Shown here: piece by piece, positions 24,515-32,476 of the stretch | Numbering within the stretch: position 1 is the first letter of the stretch | Layout: every line of letters begins with the position of its first letter | Translations under genes and position numbers: made by a program | Notes under the pieces: generated by a model | What the model was told of the DNA's origin: nothing | The model's database searches: none | What the model saw: the letters and a program-made list of their open reading frames with translations, nothing else | Assembly (NCBI GenBank): GCA_902778895.1 | Contig: CACYZF010000004.1 | Span: 133,821 to 197,820, forward strand | DNA from: an uncultured bacterium | Lineage (GTDB): Bacteria > Verrucomicrobiota > Lentisphaeria > Victivallales > UBA1829 | Direction: 5' to 3' | DNA: 64,000 nucleotides

Positions 24515-25171
24515 TTAACTCCTGACGTTTGTACAGCCAAAGACGCCGGATTCGGTGACGATGCGGCCGACGGGCTGATCCGTGGACTCGCAGGGCAGTT
24601 CCGCGCATCTCTGGAGTTCATAAAAGATACCGATGGTTTTTCCGGTTCCCCGGGCAAGCAGACGGTCATAAACGCCTTTGCCGCGTCCGAGACGGCGGCA
24701 GGCGGGATCGAACGCCACGCCGGGTACCAGCCACAGGGCTTCCGCAAGCAGTTCCGGAGGAGCTGCCGGTGCATCGGCGGACGGTTCCGGAATGCCCCAG
24801 TGGGACACCGGAAAGTCAAGGGAACGTACTGTCACGATGGAATATGCGCCGGACTGTTCGAAACGCGGCAGGCAGAGCGTGATGCCCGCCTGAAGCGCGT
24901 ACCGCATGACCGGAGCGAGATCGGGTTCCGTGCCGTCGCTGACGTATGCGACGAGCCCGGATGGCTTTTCCGTCCGGACGATTTCCAGAAGCCGGTCGTT
25001 GATCGCCGCATCCGCCACCGAGCGAGCCTCGGGAGACATGGAGCGGCGCAGCGCGATCTTTTCGCGCCGGACGGCCCGTTTCAGTTCATGCAATGTCGCG
25101 GCATCCACGGCCGCCACCTGGGACGTGCCGCAGACCTCGCCTGCATGATCGACTGTCTGTTCGTCGTACAT
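24515..25171 (-). CDS. 5-formyltetrahydrofolate cyclo-ligase family protein
   Basis: 218 residues from the ATG at 25171. The family core runs from LHELKRAVRREKIALRRSMSPEAR to PGVAFDPACRRLGRGKGVYDRLL, where GxGxGxYD is the ATP/phosphate-binding loop. It converts 5-formyl-THF to 5,10-methenyl-THF in one-carbon metabolism. The start is uncertain: no ribosome site precedes 25171, while a GTG about 20 codons further in has AGGTGG upstream and would give the usual length of about 200. Head of the operon with rny, the HD gene and the OppF-type gene. Confidence 0.88.
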   Translation of the reverse strand: MYDEQTVDHAGEVCGTSQVAAVDAATLHELKRAVRREKIALRRSMSPEARSVADAAINDRLLEIVRTEKPSGLVAYVSDGTEPDLAPVMRYALQAGITLCLPRFEQSGAYSIVTVRSLDFPVSHWGIPEPSADAPAAPPELLAEALWLVPGVAFDPACRRLGRGKGVYDRLLARGTGKTIGIFYELQRCAELPCESTDQPVGRIVTESGVFGCTNVRS

Positions 25172-25740
25172 GAACCACTGCGTTTTCTGCGAAGCGGCGA
25201 AAACATACGGCATCCGCGCTCGGGACGAGGCGGGAACATGAGGAAAAGGAACCCGGACCGGACGGCATACCGCCCGGCATCCCGGTATCAAATGCGGCAG
25301 CGGCGGCAGCGGAGCGCCAATGATGCATTCCGGCTTGCCTTCAGCCTCGATTTGTCCAAACTCCAAGTCATATTTCCCATCTGATCCGCAGAGCGGCGGT
25401 TGTTTCGGGCTACCCTTTTTTCAGGAGCGCAGCCTCGTTTTCGCAGCAAATTCCAAAGTTGATATGTGAACGTTCCTGCCGGATGGCAAAAACCCTTACC
25501 GTAAACATAACCCCGATTTTAAAAAAAGAAAGCCGAAAACGAAAAAAAAATAAAAAAAAGATACACTTTTCGACCATTTTCCTGAAAAACGCTTGAAAAA
25601 ACTCAATTCTGCCGGGAAGACAGCTCCTGAAATATGAGAGAAACCAGTCCAAACATGGAACAATTCTTCTTTCCGCCTGTTCCCTTGCATTCCCATCTTT
25701 TTTCGTTTCCCCCTTGCTTATGCTCCCTGGTTCCCGTCTA

Positions 25741-25780
25741 TTTCCGTTAGTTTCCGCTTGTTTCCGTTGGTTCCTTGCGC
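25741..25780. repeat. 10-bp tandem array with TTTCCG core
   Basis: Three clear units TTTCCGTTAG, TTTCCGCTTG and TTTCCGTTGG, plus a partial fourth and a related unit just before. Shares its TTTCCG core with the 11-bp array 80 bases downstream. Confidence 0.7.
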
Positions 25781-25840
25781 ATGCGCGCAAGCGCTATGTA
25801 CACGTTAGCTTCACTTAAAATAAACCTCTTTTAACTGAAA
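25776..25840. repeat. Degenerate third copy of the Pu-Py tract plus hairpin element
   Basis: TGCGCATGCGCGCA (25776-25789) alternates strictly. TTCACTTAAAA (25810-25820) pairs with TTTTAACTGAA (25829-25839) with one mismatch. Order and sequence resemble the copies at 8629 and 8927. Confidence 0.5.
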
Positions 25841-25859
25841 ATAGATACAATTTCTCCGA

Positions 25860-25969
25860 ACCATTTTTGAGCCGTTTCCGAATTTCTTCCAAATCATTTC
25901 CGAACCGTTTTTAAATCATTTCCAAATCATTTCCGAACCATTCCCGAGTCATCTCCGAGTCGTTTCAGA
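25860..25969. repeat. Ten-unit 11-bp tandem array
   Basis: Ten consecutive 11-bp units with consensus ATCATTTCCGA and one to four changes each, with no gaps. Decaying relatives continue to about 25998. Lies about 130 bases upstream of the hisH promoter. Confidence 0.85.
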
Positions 25970-26096
25970 ATCATCGTTTCTGAAACATTCATTTCCCATG
26001 ACATTTTTCCAAAAAAGCCGTCTTCTCCTGAAAAAGAGCGGATCCCGTTTCCGGCATCCGCCGCGTGAACCGCGGGGACGGATTCGAGGTGAAAAC

Positions 26097-26125
26097 TTGA
26101 CTTTTCAGGTAGAAAGGCGTATATT
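26097..26125 (+). promoter_or_regulatory. Promoter of the hisH-hisA-aroB-dprA-comF operon
   Basis: TTGACT, 17 bp, TATATT followed by AATGAA; about 38 bases before the hisH ATG. Confidence 0.75.
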
Positions 26126-26163
26126 AATGAATGGATTTACTTTTTTAAGAAGGATGGATCAAT

Positions 26164-26793
26164 ATGGCATTGATCGCAATCATCGACTATGACATGGGCA
26201 ATCTCCGCAACGTGGAGAGGGCCCTGATTTACGCGGGCGCGGAAGTCCGCATTGTGCGTTCGCCGTCCGAAGCCGCCGATGCGGTGGGCGTGGTCCTGCC
26301 CGGCGTCGGGAATTTCCATGACGCGATGAAGAATCTCGACCGCGCCGGTTTCACCGGATTTCTGCGCGACTGGACCGCGGCGAACAAGCCGTTCCTCGGG
26401 ATCTGTCTGGGGCTTCAGATGCTGTTTGAATCCAGCGAGGAAGCTCCGGGCGTGCCGGGCCTCGGGATCCTGAAGGGCTGCTGCCGCAAGTTCGAATCCT
26501 CAACGGAGAAAGTGCCGCACATGGGCTGGAACACAGTCTCGTTCCGTTCGGTGCACCCATGCTTTGCTTCATTCAAAGAACCGAAGTGGTTTTATTTCGT
26601 TCATTCGTTCTATGTTGTGCCGGATGATGCGTCCGTGACCGCCGGACAGACGGATTATATCTGCAGTTTCACCTCGGCTGTGTCGCGCGGCAACCTGGCC
26701 GCGACGCAGTTCCATCCGGAGAAAAGCCAGGAAAACGGGCTGGCGATCCTGCGCGGATTCTCGGCCCTGTGCAAAGGAGAGATCAAATCATGA
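26164..26793 (+). CDS. hisH: Imidazole glycerol phosphate synthase, glutaminase subunit
   Basis: 209 residues, standard HisH length. The class I glutamine amidotransferase triad is visible: nucleophile Cys in GICLGLQMLF, His in QFHPEKSQ and the following Glu. It supplies ammonia to HisF for imidazole glycerol phosphate formation in histidine synthesis. hisF is not in this operon; hisA follows with an ATGA overlap. The rest of the operon (aroB, dprA, comF) is unrelated to histidine. Confidence 0.96.
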   Translation: MALIAIIDYDMGNLRNVERALIYAGAEVRIVRSPSEAADAVGVVLPGVGNFHDAMKNLDRAGFTGFLRDWTAANKPFLGICLGLQMLFESSEEAPGVPGLGILKGCCRKFESSTEKVPHMGWNTVSFRSVHPCFASFKEPKWFYFVHSFYVVPDDASVTAGQTDYICSFTSAVSRGNLAATQFHPEKSQENGLAILRGFSALCKGEIKS

Positions 26794-27533
26794 AATTGTT
26801 TCCTGCCATTGATTTGCTTCACGGCAACTGCGTCCGCCTTTTCCAGGGCGACTATGCGAAAGAGACGGTTTATGAGAGCACGCCTGCCGATCAGGCGGCC
26901 GTTTGGGAACAGGCCGGCGCGCCGCTGATCCATCTGGTCGACCTCGACGGTGCGAAAACCGGCGCGATGACCAATTCCGAGGCGATCCGTGCAATCTGCG
27001 TCCGCGTCTCCATCCCGTGCGAACTGGGCGGCGGCATCCGTACCGTCGATGATGCCAGACGCGCGTTCGATCTGGGCGTGTCCCGCGTGATCCTCGGGAC
27101 TGCGGTCTGCGACGATCCGAAGAGCGCCGAAAAGTTCATCAATGCGTTCGGACAGGAAAAGATCGTGGCCGGGATCGACGCCCGCGACGGCAAGGTCGCC
27201 ACGCGCGGCTGGCTCGAAACTTCCACGGTCAATGCGGCGGCGCTTGCCAGGTCGCTGTTCCTCTTCGGCATCGAACGCTTCATTTTCACCGACATCGCCA
27301 CTGACGGCGCGCTGAAGGGCCCGAACCTCCCGTTCATGCGGAACTTCTGCGAACAGCTCCCGGACTGCAAGATCATCGCGTCCGGCGGCGTGAGCTCGCC
27401 TGCGGACGTGCGCAACCTGATCTCGCTCGGCTGCGCCAATCTGGAAGGCGCGATCGTCGGCAAGGCGCTCTATGACGGCCGCACGACCTACGGCGAACTT
27501 CTGGCCGCCGCGCAGAAAAAGGACGCCCGCTGA
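26790..27533 (+). CDS. hisA: Phosphoribosylformimino-AICAR phosphate isomerase
   Basis: 247 residues from the ATG at 26790, which overlaps the hisH stop by four bases. TIM-barrel phosphate-binding motifs are clear: AIDLLHGNCVRL, ELGGGIRT with the catalytic Asp in the first strand, TDIATDGALKGPN and IASGGVSS. HisA opens the ribose ring of ProFAR in histidine synthesis and provides the HisF/HisH substrate. Translational coupling to hisH is likely. Confidence 0.95.
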   Translation: MKLFPAIDLLHGNCVRLFQGDYAKETVYESTPADQAAVWEQAGAPLIHLVDLDGAKTGAMTNSEAIRAICVRVSIPCELGGGIRTVDDARRAFDLGVSRVILGTAVCDDPKSAEKFINAFGQEKIVAGIDARDGKVATRGWLETSTVNAAALARSLFLFGIERFIFTDIATDGALKGPNLPFMRNFCEQLPDCKIIASGGVSSPADVRNLISLGCANLEGAIVGKALYDGRTTYGELLAAAQKKDAR

Positions 27534-27534
27534 C

Positions 27535-28632
27535 ATGGAGACTGTGCAAGTCAGCCTCGGGGCGCGGTCCTATGACATTTCCGTGGCGCAGGACCTGTTC
27601 ACGTCCGGCGCGGCAGCCGGACTGCTTGCGCCTTTTGCGAAGGGCGTGAAAGTCCTGATCGTCTCCGATTCCAACGTTTTTCCTCTGTACGGCGAACTCC
27701 TGTCCCGTACGCTTCTTGCCGCAGGGGCTTCCGGCGTATCGGAATCCGTCTTTCCTGCCGGAGAGACCTCCAAGCACCTCGCGACGATCGGGGATATCTG
27801 CCGGGACGCCGCGCGTGCCGGGCTTGACCGCAGTTCGCTGATCGTCGGACTCGGCGGCGGCGTGGCCGGCGATATGGCGGCATTTGCCGCATCCATTTAC
27901 ATGCGCGGGATCCGCTGCGTGCAGGTCCCGACCTCGCTTCTGGCGATGATCGATTCCGGCGTCGGCGGCAAGACCGGCGTGGACCTGCCCGAGGGGAAGA
28001 ACCTGGTCGGCACGTTCTATCAGCCGAAAGCCGTGCTGATGGACACGATGTTCCTGACTTCGCTCCCGTCCCGCGAAATGTCGAACGGCTTTGCCGAGCT
28101 CATCAAGCATGCCGTTCTTTTCGATCGCGCGCTTTTCGATGAACTGGAAGCCGCCGGAGATTCCCTTTTCCGGGACCATGCCCGCCTCGCGTCCCTCGTG
28201 GCGCATTCCTGCGCGCTGAAGGCCGCCGTGGTGTCCCGCGACGAACAGGAACGCGGCGAACGCATGCTGCTCAACCTGGGGCACACGTTCGGACACGCGA
28301 TCGAAAAGGTGCAGGATTACCGCGGACTGGAACACGGCGAAGCGGTCGCGGTCGGGACTGCCGCCGCCGCTCGGCTTTCGGTCCGGCTCGGCAAGCTTGA
28401 CGCGGATTCTTCCGCGAAGATCGCCGCGCTGTTGCGGCAGTACCGCCTGCCCGTTACGGTCTCCGGCTGCGACCGGGCCGCGCTTCTGGCGGCGATGGCG
28501 TCGGACAAGAAAGCCGTTTCCGGCGTGCCGCGCATCGTTCTGCCGCTTGAAATCGGCCGTGCCGAGGTCCGCACGGACGTCCCGCGCGAGGCCATCGAAG
28601 CCGTCTGGGAGGAAGTCTGTGAACGATCATGA
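27535..28632 (+). CDS. aroB: 3-dehydroquinate synthase
   Basis: 365 residues from an ATG one base after the hisA stop. NAD-binding loop LIVGLGGGVAGDMAAFAASIYMRG (in pieces), the active-site stretch SLLAMIDSGVGGKTGVDLP, KNLVGTFYQP and the zinc ligands within LNLGHTFGHAIE and EHGEAVAVG are intact. It carries out the second step of the shikimate pathway (DAHP to dehydroquinate). The 3' end overlaps dprA by 14 bases. Confidence 0.96.
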   Translation: METVQVSLGARSYDISVAQDLFTSGAAAGLLAPFAKGVKVLIVSDSNVFPLYGELLSRTLLAAGASGVSESVFPAGETSKHLATIGDICRDAARAGLDRSSLIVGLGGGVAGDMAAFAASIYMRGIRCVQVPTSLLAMIDSGVGGKTGVDLPEGKNLVGTFYQPKAVLMDTMFLTSLPSREMSNGFAELIKHAVLFDRALFDELEAAGDSLFRDHARLASLVAHSCALKAAVVSRDEQERGERMLLNLGHTFGHAIEKVQDYRGLEHGEAVAVGTAAAARLSVRLGKLDADSSAKIAALLRQYRLPVTVSGCDRAALLAAMASDKKAVSGVPRIVLPLEIGRAEVRTDVPREAIEAVWEEVCERS

Positions 28633-29767
28633 CGGCTGCATCATCCTGAACATGCTGAACGGCATCGGCGGTTCCCGCGCCAATGCCCTGATCGAATTCT
28701 GCGGCTCCGTTTCGGCGATCTTCGAGTCGGACGCCGCCTCGCTTGCCCGTATCCGCGGCATCAGCTCCGAACTTGCCGAACGCATCCTCCGCTGGCGCGA
28801 CAATGTCGAACTCGACCGCGAGCTGGAGATCGCGCGGAACGGCGGCGTGACCATCCTCTGCCGCACAGACGATGAATATCCGGCGGCTCTTCGTGAACTC
28901 CGCGACGCCCCGCTCTGCATCTACATGCGCGGAAGCCTGCCCGCCGATCTCGACGTCCGTTCCATCTCCATCGTCGGCACGCGCAATGCCTCCAACTATG
29001 GCGCACGCATGGCGCGGCATCTCTCGGAATCCGCTGCGTACGGCGGCTGGACCACGATCAGCGGACTCGCGATCGGCATCGACACGATCGTGCATCAGGC
29101 CACGGTCGACGCGGGCGGAAAAACCGTCGCCGTGCTCGGCGGCGGCCTCGCAAAACTGCATCCCGTCGAAAATCTCGACCTCGCACGCGCCATCATCCGG
29201 TCCGGCGGCGCGGTCATTTCCGAGTTCCCCATGACCACGGCGCCCACGCGCCACACGTTCCCGATGCGAAACCGCATCATCGCCGGGCTTTCCTGCGGCA
29301 CGCTGGTGATCGAAGCGGGCGTCAACAGCGGCTCACTGATCACCGCGGCGCAGGCGCTGGAACAGGGCCGTCACGTGTTCGCCGTGCCGGGCGAGGCGGA
29401 CAATCCGTCCGCGGCGGGATGCAACACGCTCATCAAGCAGGGCGCGAAACTCGTCATGAACTTCGACGACATCCTCGATGAATTCGATTTCCTGCCCGGA
29501 TTCCATCCCGCCGCGCTCCGCGAAACGTCCGTGAGCCCGTTCGGCGCGGATGGTGCACAGGGCGAACCGGACACGATCGACGACTCCATGTTCTCCGAGG
29601 AGGAGACCGCGATCCTGAACGTGCTTGCGAAAGGTCCGGCGAACGTGGACACGATCTCCGAGGCCGCAAATATTCCGCCGTCCACGGTAATCTCCACCAT
29701 GATCGGGCTGGAGATCCTGCATCGCGTCCGCAAGAACCCGGACGGAACCTACTCGAAAAAACGCTGA
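28619..29767 (+). CDS. dprA: DNA-processing protein DprA
   Basis: 382 residues from the GTG at 28619 with GGAGG 7 bases upstream; this overlaps the aroB end by 14 bases and implies translational coupling. An N-terminal helix-hairpin-helix-like part (IGGSRANALIEFCGS, ISSELAERIL) is followed by the Rossmann DprA core (SIVGTRNASNYG, ISGLAIGIDTIVHQ, AVLGGGL, FPMRNRIIAGLS, AVPGEADNP). A winged-helix tail comes last (TISEAANIPPSTVISTMIGLEI-like). DprA loads RecA on incoming single-stranded DNA during natural transformation. Next to comF, so transformation capacity is plausible. Confidence 0.95.
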   Translation: MNDHDGCIILNMLNGIGGSRANALIEFCGSVSAIFESDAASLARIRGISSELAERILRWRDNVELDRELEIARNGGVTILCRTDDEYPAALRELRDAPLCIYMRGSLPADLDVRSISIVGTRNASNYGARMARHLSESAAYGGWTTISGLAIGIDTIVHQATVDAGGKTVAVLGGGLAKLHPVENLDLARAIIRSGGAVISEFPMTTAPTRHTFPMRNRIIAGLSCGTLVIEAGVNSGSLITAAQALEQGRHVFAVPGEADNPSAAGCNTLIKQGAKLVMNFDDILDEFDFLPGFHPAALRETSVSPFGADGAQGEPDTIDDSMFSEEETAILNVLAKGPANVDTISEAANIPPSTVISTMIGLEILHRVRKNPDGTYSKKR

Positions 29768-29776
29768 GGCTGCGTT

Positions 29777-30496
29777 ATGCCGTTCCGCCTCGAATCCGTG
29801 CTCATCCCGTGCTTTTCCGCGGTCGCGCCGTTCCGCTGTCCCGTCTGTGGCAAGCCGCCGTTCGACGGTACGCCGGGGATGTTCTGTGCGGAGTGTATGG
29901 AATCGCTTCCTTTCATCGCGCCTCCGTATTGCCCGGGCTGCGGCGGCCCGATGGACGGCATCCTGGACGTGTGCCCGAAGTGTCTTCAACAGCCGCCCCG
30001 TCCGTGGAATCAGGCGTTTTCGCTCTTCCACATGGAGGGAAACGCCCGCCTGGCGGTCATGATGCTGAAATATCGCAACCGCCCAGAGTTCGCGCGTTCG
30101 CTCGGACGTTTGCTCGGAAGCAAGCTGAAACGCGAGCTCCCGTGTCCTGTCGACATGATCGTCCCCGTTCCGCTTCACTGGACGCGTTTCGTCCAGCGCG
30201 GCTTCAATCAGGCCGATCTGATCTGTCAGGGCATCTCCGCGGAACTCGGCGTCCCGGTGGTCCGGGCGCTCCGCCGTGTCAGGCGGACCCGGCAGCAGGC
30301 GCGGCTGACACGCAAGGAAAGAATTTTGAATTTAGCAGGCGCTTTTTCGCCGACGGATTCGACAAAATGCGAAAAGCGTGCTATATTAATTGTAGACGAT
30401 GTTTTGACGACGGGCACCACACTTGCCACAGCGGCGTCTGTCCTGCTTGACGCAGGAGCCGCCAAAGTCTTCGCGGTTTCGGCCGCCCGCCGATGA
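29777..30496 (+). CDS. comF: ComF-family phosphoribosyltransferase-like competence protein
   Basis: 239 residues. Two zinc-knuckle pairs at the N-terminus (CPVC/CAEC and CPGC/CPKC) are followed by the phosphoribosyltransferase fold with PVPLHWTRFVQRGFNQADLI and the PRPP loop ILIVDDVLTTGTTL. ComF proteins help DNA uptake during transformation in Firmicutes and Proteobacteria. Starts 9 bases after dprA. Its last 130 bases contain the accD promoter. Confidence 0.93.
   Translation: MPFRLESVLIPCFSAVAPFRCPVCGKPPFDGTPGMFCAECMESLPFIAPPYCPGCGGPMDGILDVCPKCLQQPPRPWNQAFSLFHMEGNARLAVMMLKYRNRPEFARSLGRLLGSKLKRELPCPVDMIVPVPLHWTRFVQRGFNQADLICQGISAELGVPVVRALRRVRRTRQQARLTRKERILNLAGAFSPTDSTKCEKRAILIVDDVLTTGTTLATAASVLLDAGAAKVFAVSAARR
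30359..30387 (+). promoter_or_regulatory. accD promoter inside the 3' end of comF
   Basis: TCGACA, 17 bp, TATATT followed by AATTG. Near-consensus and AT-rich against the coding background; separates accD expression from the his/competence operon. Confidence 0.7.
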
Positions 30497-30542
30497 AATA
30501 ATAGTTTTTAAGCCGGATCAACCCAATCCATAAGGTGCTGCC

Positions 30543-31493
30543 ATGGCTGCATTTGTAAAAAAAGTCAAACCTCTGCCGACGACTTCCGTGGTCCCGGTCG
30601 GCGTCATCGCGCATCACGGTATCCAGAAACAGAGCGAGGTCGCGAAACGGAAGGACATTCCGCAGGGGCTTTGGGAAAAATGCAAGAACTGCAATGAGCT
30701 GATCTTCTCCAGCCGCAAGGAGGAAAACCTGCAGGTCTGCCCGAAGTGCGGCTATCACTACCCGATGACCGCGCTGGAGCGCATTGACCTGCTGACCGAC
30801 CTCGGCAGTTTCCGGGAGCTCGATTCGAAGCTCGAATCCGTCGATACGCTCAAATTCGAGGGCGTGTCCCCCTACGTCGACAAGCTCCGCGCCAATCATG
30901 AAAAGACCGGCCTCCGCGACGCCGTGATCTCCGGCGTGACCGCCATCAACTTCATCCCGTACGTCCTCGCCGTCATGGACTTCCGGTTCCTCGGGGCCAG
31001 CATGGGCGCGGTCGTCGGCGAGAAGATCACCCGCGCGATCGAGACCGCCACCGCGAAACGCCTCCCGCTCGTGATCGTCACGGCCAGCGGCGGCGCGCGC
31101 ATGTACGAGGGCCTTATCAGCCTCATGCAGATGGCGAAGACCAGCGGCGCGCTTCACCGTCACAAGGAAGCCGGACTGCCGTACATCGTGATCCTGACCC
31201 ATCCGACCACGGCGGGCGTCACGGCCAGTTTCGCCTCGCTCGGCGACCTGATCCTTGCCGAACCGGGCGCGATGGTCGGATTCGCCGGACGCCGCGTGAT
31301 CGAGGCGACCACGCAGGCGCAGCTTCCGGACGGGTTCCAGACTTCGGAATTCCTGCTTCAGAAGGGCTTCGTCGACCGGATCATCGAACGGAAAAATTTA
31401 CGGGCGGAACTCACTCTTTGCCTTGAATATTTCACAAAACGGTGTAAAGTAAATAAAGCGGAGATTTCTCCCCGCAAAAAGAAAACAGCATAA
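30543..31493 (+). CDS. accD: Acetyl-CoA carboxylase carboxyltransferase subunit beta
   Basis: 316 residues. The zinc ribbon of bacterial AccD (CKNC ... CPKC, residues about 49-71) precedes the crotonase-like carboxyltransferase core with DFRFLGASMGAVVGEKI, VIVTASGGARMYEGLISLMQM (in pieces), LTHPTTAGVTASFASLGD and FAGRRVIEATT. It transfers carboxyl from carboxybiotin to acetyl-CoA in fatty-acid synthesis together with AccA, which is not in the window. The Lys-rich tail (KKKTA) is short. Confidence 0.96.
   Translation: MAAFVKKVKPLPTTSVVPVGVIAHHGIQKQSEVAKRKDIPQGLWEKCKNCNELIFSSRKEENLQVCPKCGYHYPMTALERIDLLTDLGSFRELDSKLESVDTLKFEGVSPYVDKLRANHEKTGLRDAVISGVTAINFIPYVLAVMDFRFLGASMGAVVGEKITRAIETATAKRLPLVIVTASGGARMYEGLISLMQMAKTSGALHRHKEAGLPYIVILTHPTTAGVTASFASLGDLILAEPGAMVGFAGRRVIEATTQAQLPDGFQTSEFLLQKGFVDRIIERKNLRAELTLCLEYFTKRCKVNKAEISPRKKKTA
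31423..31450 (+). promoter_or_regulatory. Likely promoter of the SRP RNA gene
   Basis: TTGAAT, 16 bp, TAAAGT in the last codons of accD. A start near 31457 implies about 40 nt of 5' leader that would be trimmed, or an unseen nearer promoter. Confidence 0.45.
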
Positions 31494-31498
31494 AATTT

Positions 31499-31612
31499 GC
31501 CGTCGTCCGCCGGACCCTGTGCGATGGAATTGCGTGAACCGAGTCAGGTTGGGAACAAAGCAGCTCTAAGCGTTAAGACCTTGCGCGTAGGCCATCTGTC
31601 GGGCGGCGGTTT
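31499..31612 (+). ncRNA. ffs: Signal recognition particle RNA, small bacterial (4.5S) type
   Basis: About 113 nt. The conserved apical domain is clear: GTCAGG at 31543-31548, GGGAA (GNRA-type loop region) at 31551-31555 and AAGCAGC at 31558-31564, in the order and spacing seen in 4.5S RNA. The ends pair (CCGTCGTCCG near 31500 with CGGGCGGCGG at 31600-31609, using G-U pairs) to close one long hairpin. It is the RNA scaffold for Ffh and targets membrane-protein ribosomes. The closing stem followed by TTTTTC also serves as terminator. Not protein coding. Confidence 0.9.
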
Positions 31613-31639
31613 TTCTTTTGAACCATGGAAACGGATCCC

Positions 31640-32443
31640 ATGAACAATACCAGACGCATTGACGGCCGCGCGCCGTCCCAGCCGCGCAAATTCCGCATCA
31701 CCCCCGATTACCTCGCCCACCCGATCGCCTCCGCGCTCATCGAGGTCGGCGGCACCAAGGTCATCTGCTCCGCCTCGTTCGAACAGGGCGTCCCCGGATG
31801 GATGCGCCAACAGAACGTCTCCGGTGGCTGGGTCACCAGCGAATACGGCATGATCCCCGGCGCGGGCAATACGCGCGTCGCCCGCGAGGCCTCGCGCGGT
31901 AAACAGTCCGGCCGCACCATGGAGATCCAGCGTCTCATCGGGCGTTCCTTCCGTTCGGTCATCGACCTGCAGGCGCTCGGCCAGAACACGCTGTACATCG
32001 ACTGCGACGTGATCGACGCGGACGGCGGCACCCGCTGCGCGTCCATCTGCGGCGCGAGCGTCGTGCTCCAGATCGCGTTCCGCAAGCTCCTGGCTGAGAA
32101 AAAGATCCAACGGTTTCCCATGCGCGAGAACGTCGGCGCGATCAGCGTCGGCATCCGCGGCGGCGTGCCGCTGCTCGACCTCTGTTACGAGGAGGATTCG
32201 GGCGCGGACGTCGATTTCAACGTCGTCATGACCGAGTCCGGCAAGTTCATCGAGCTTCAGGGCACCGCCGAGGAAGTCCCGTTCGACCGCGAACAGCTCG
32301 ACAAGATCCTTGAGCTGGCGCAGGCCGGACTCGCCCCGGTTTTCGAGGCGCAGAACAAGATTCTTTCCGCCTATCCGCTCCCGCAGAGCCGCGAACCCTT
32401 CGGCAGCCTCGGAGCCGCATTCTCCAACATTAAACTCAAATAA
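31640..32443 (+). CDS. rph: Ribonuclease PH
   Basis: 267 residues from the ATG at 31640, which has GGAAACGGA upstream; an ATG at 31625 is in the same frame but lies right after the SRP RNA terminator without a ribosome site. The family pattern is complete: DGRAPSQPRKFRITP, GGTKVICSASFEQGVPGWM, an EYGMIPGAGNTR loop, RSFRSVIDLQALGQNTLYIDCDVIDADGGTR (in pieces) and DVDFNVVMTESGKFIELQGTAE. A phosphorolytic 3' exonuclease that trims tRNA and rRNA ends. purM follows after 33 bases. Confidence 0.95.
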   Translation: MNNTRRIDGRAPSQPRKFRITPDYLAHPIASALIEVGGTKVICSASFEQGVPGWMRQQNVSGGWVTSEYGMIPGAGNTRVAREASRGKQSGRTMEIQRLIGRSFRSVIDLQALGQNTLYIDCDVIDADGGTRCASICGASVVLQIAFRKLLAEKKIQRFPMRENVGAISVGIRGGVPLLDLCYEEDSGADVDFNVVMTESGKFIELQGTAEEVPFDREQLDKILELAQAGLAPVFEAQNKILSAYPLPQSREPFGSLGAAFSNIKLK

Positions 32444-32476
32444 GTTCATCATACAACACGAAAGCACCCCTGCCGC

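Larger units (their letters stand above)
25172..26163. other. About 1-kb gene-free region upstream of hisH
   Basis: No convincing gene: frames here are interrupted or composed of repeats. Contents: a GC-rich leader-like stretch to about 25400, homopolymeric A tracts (25517-25560), a 10-bp tandem array (25741-25780), an alternating tract plus imperfect hairpin (25776-25840), an 11-bp tandem array (25860-25969) and the hisH promoter. A 6S RNA ahead of the formyl-THF ligase, as in enterobacteria, was considered but not supported. Confidence 0.7.

Noticed and set aside
21084..24518. An open frame of over 1100 codons on the plus strand, opposite the oppF-like/HD/rny genes
   Set aside because: It mirrors three recognised genes. 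Its composition (long runs of Glu/Val/Asp/Gly/Leu) is what the complement of GC-rich codons gives. Similar long antisense frames lie opposite hydCBA, topA, adiA, glnS and the greA fusion.
25172..25480. 6S RNA upstream of the formyl-THF ligase, as in enterobacteria
   Set aside because: No long closing stem with a central bubble or conserved 6S positions could be drawn, and no good promoter was found. A covariance-model search would decide.
25410..25790. 126-codon minus-strand frame in the hisH upstream region
   Set aside because: It is made of A-tract (Phe/Phe/Phe) and tandem-repeat sequence, has no ribosome site and no family resemblance.
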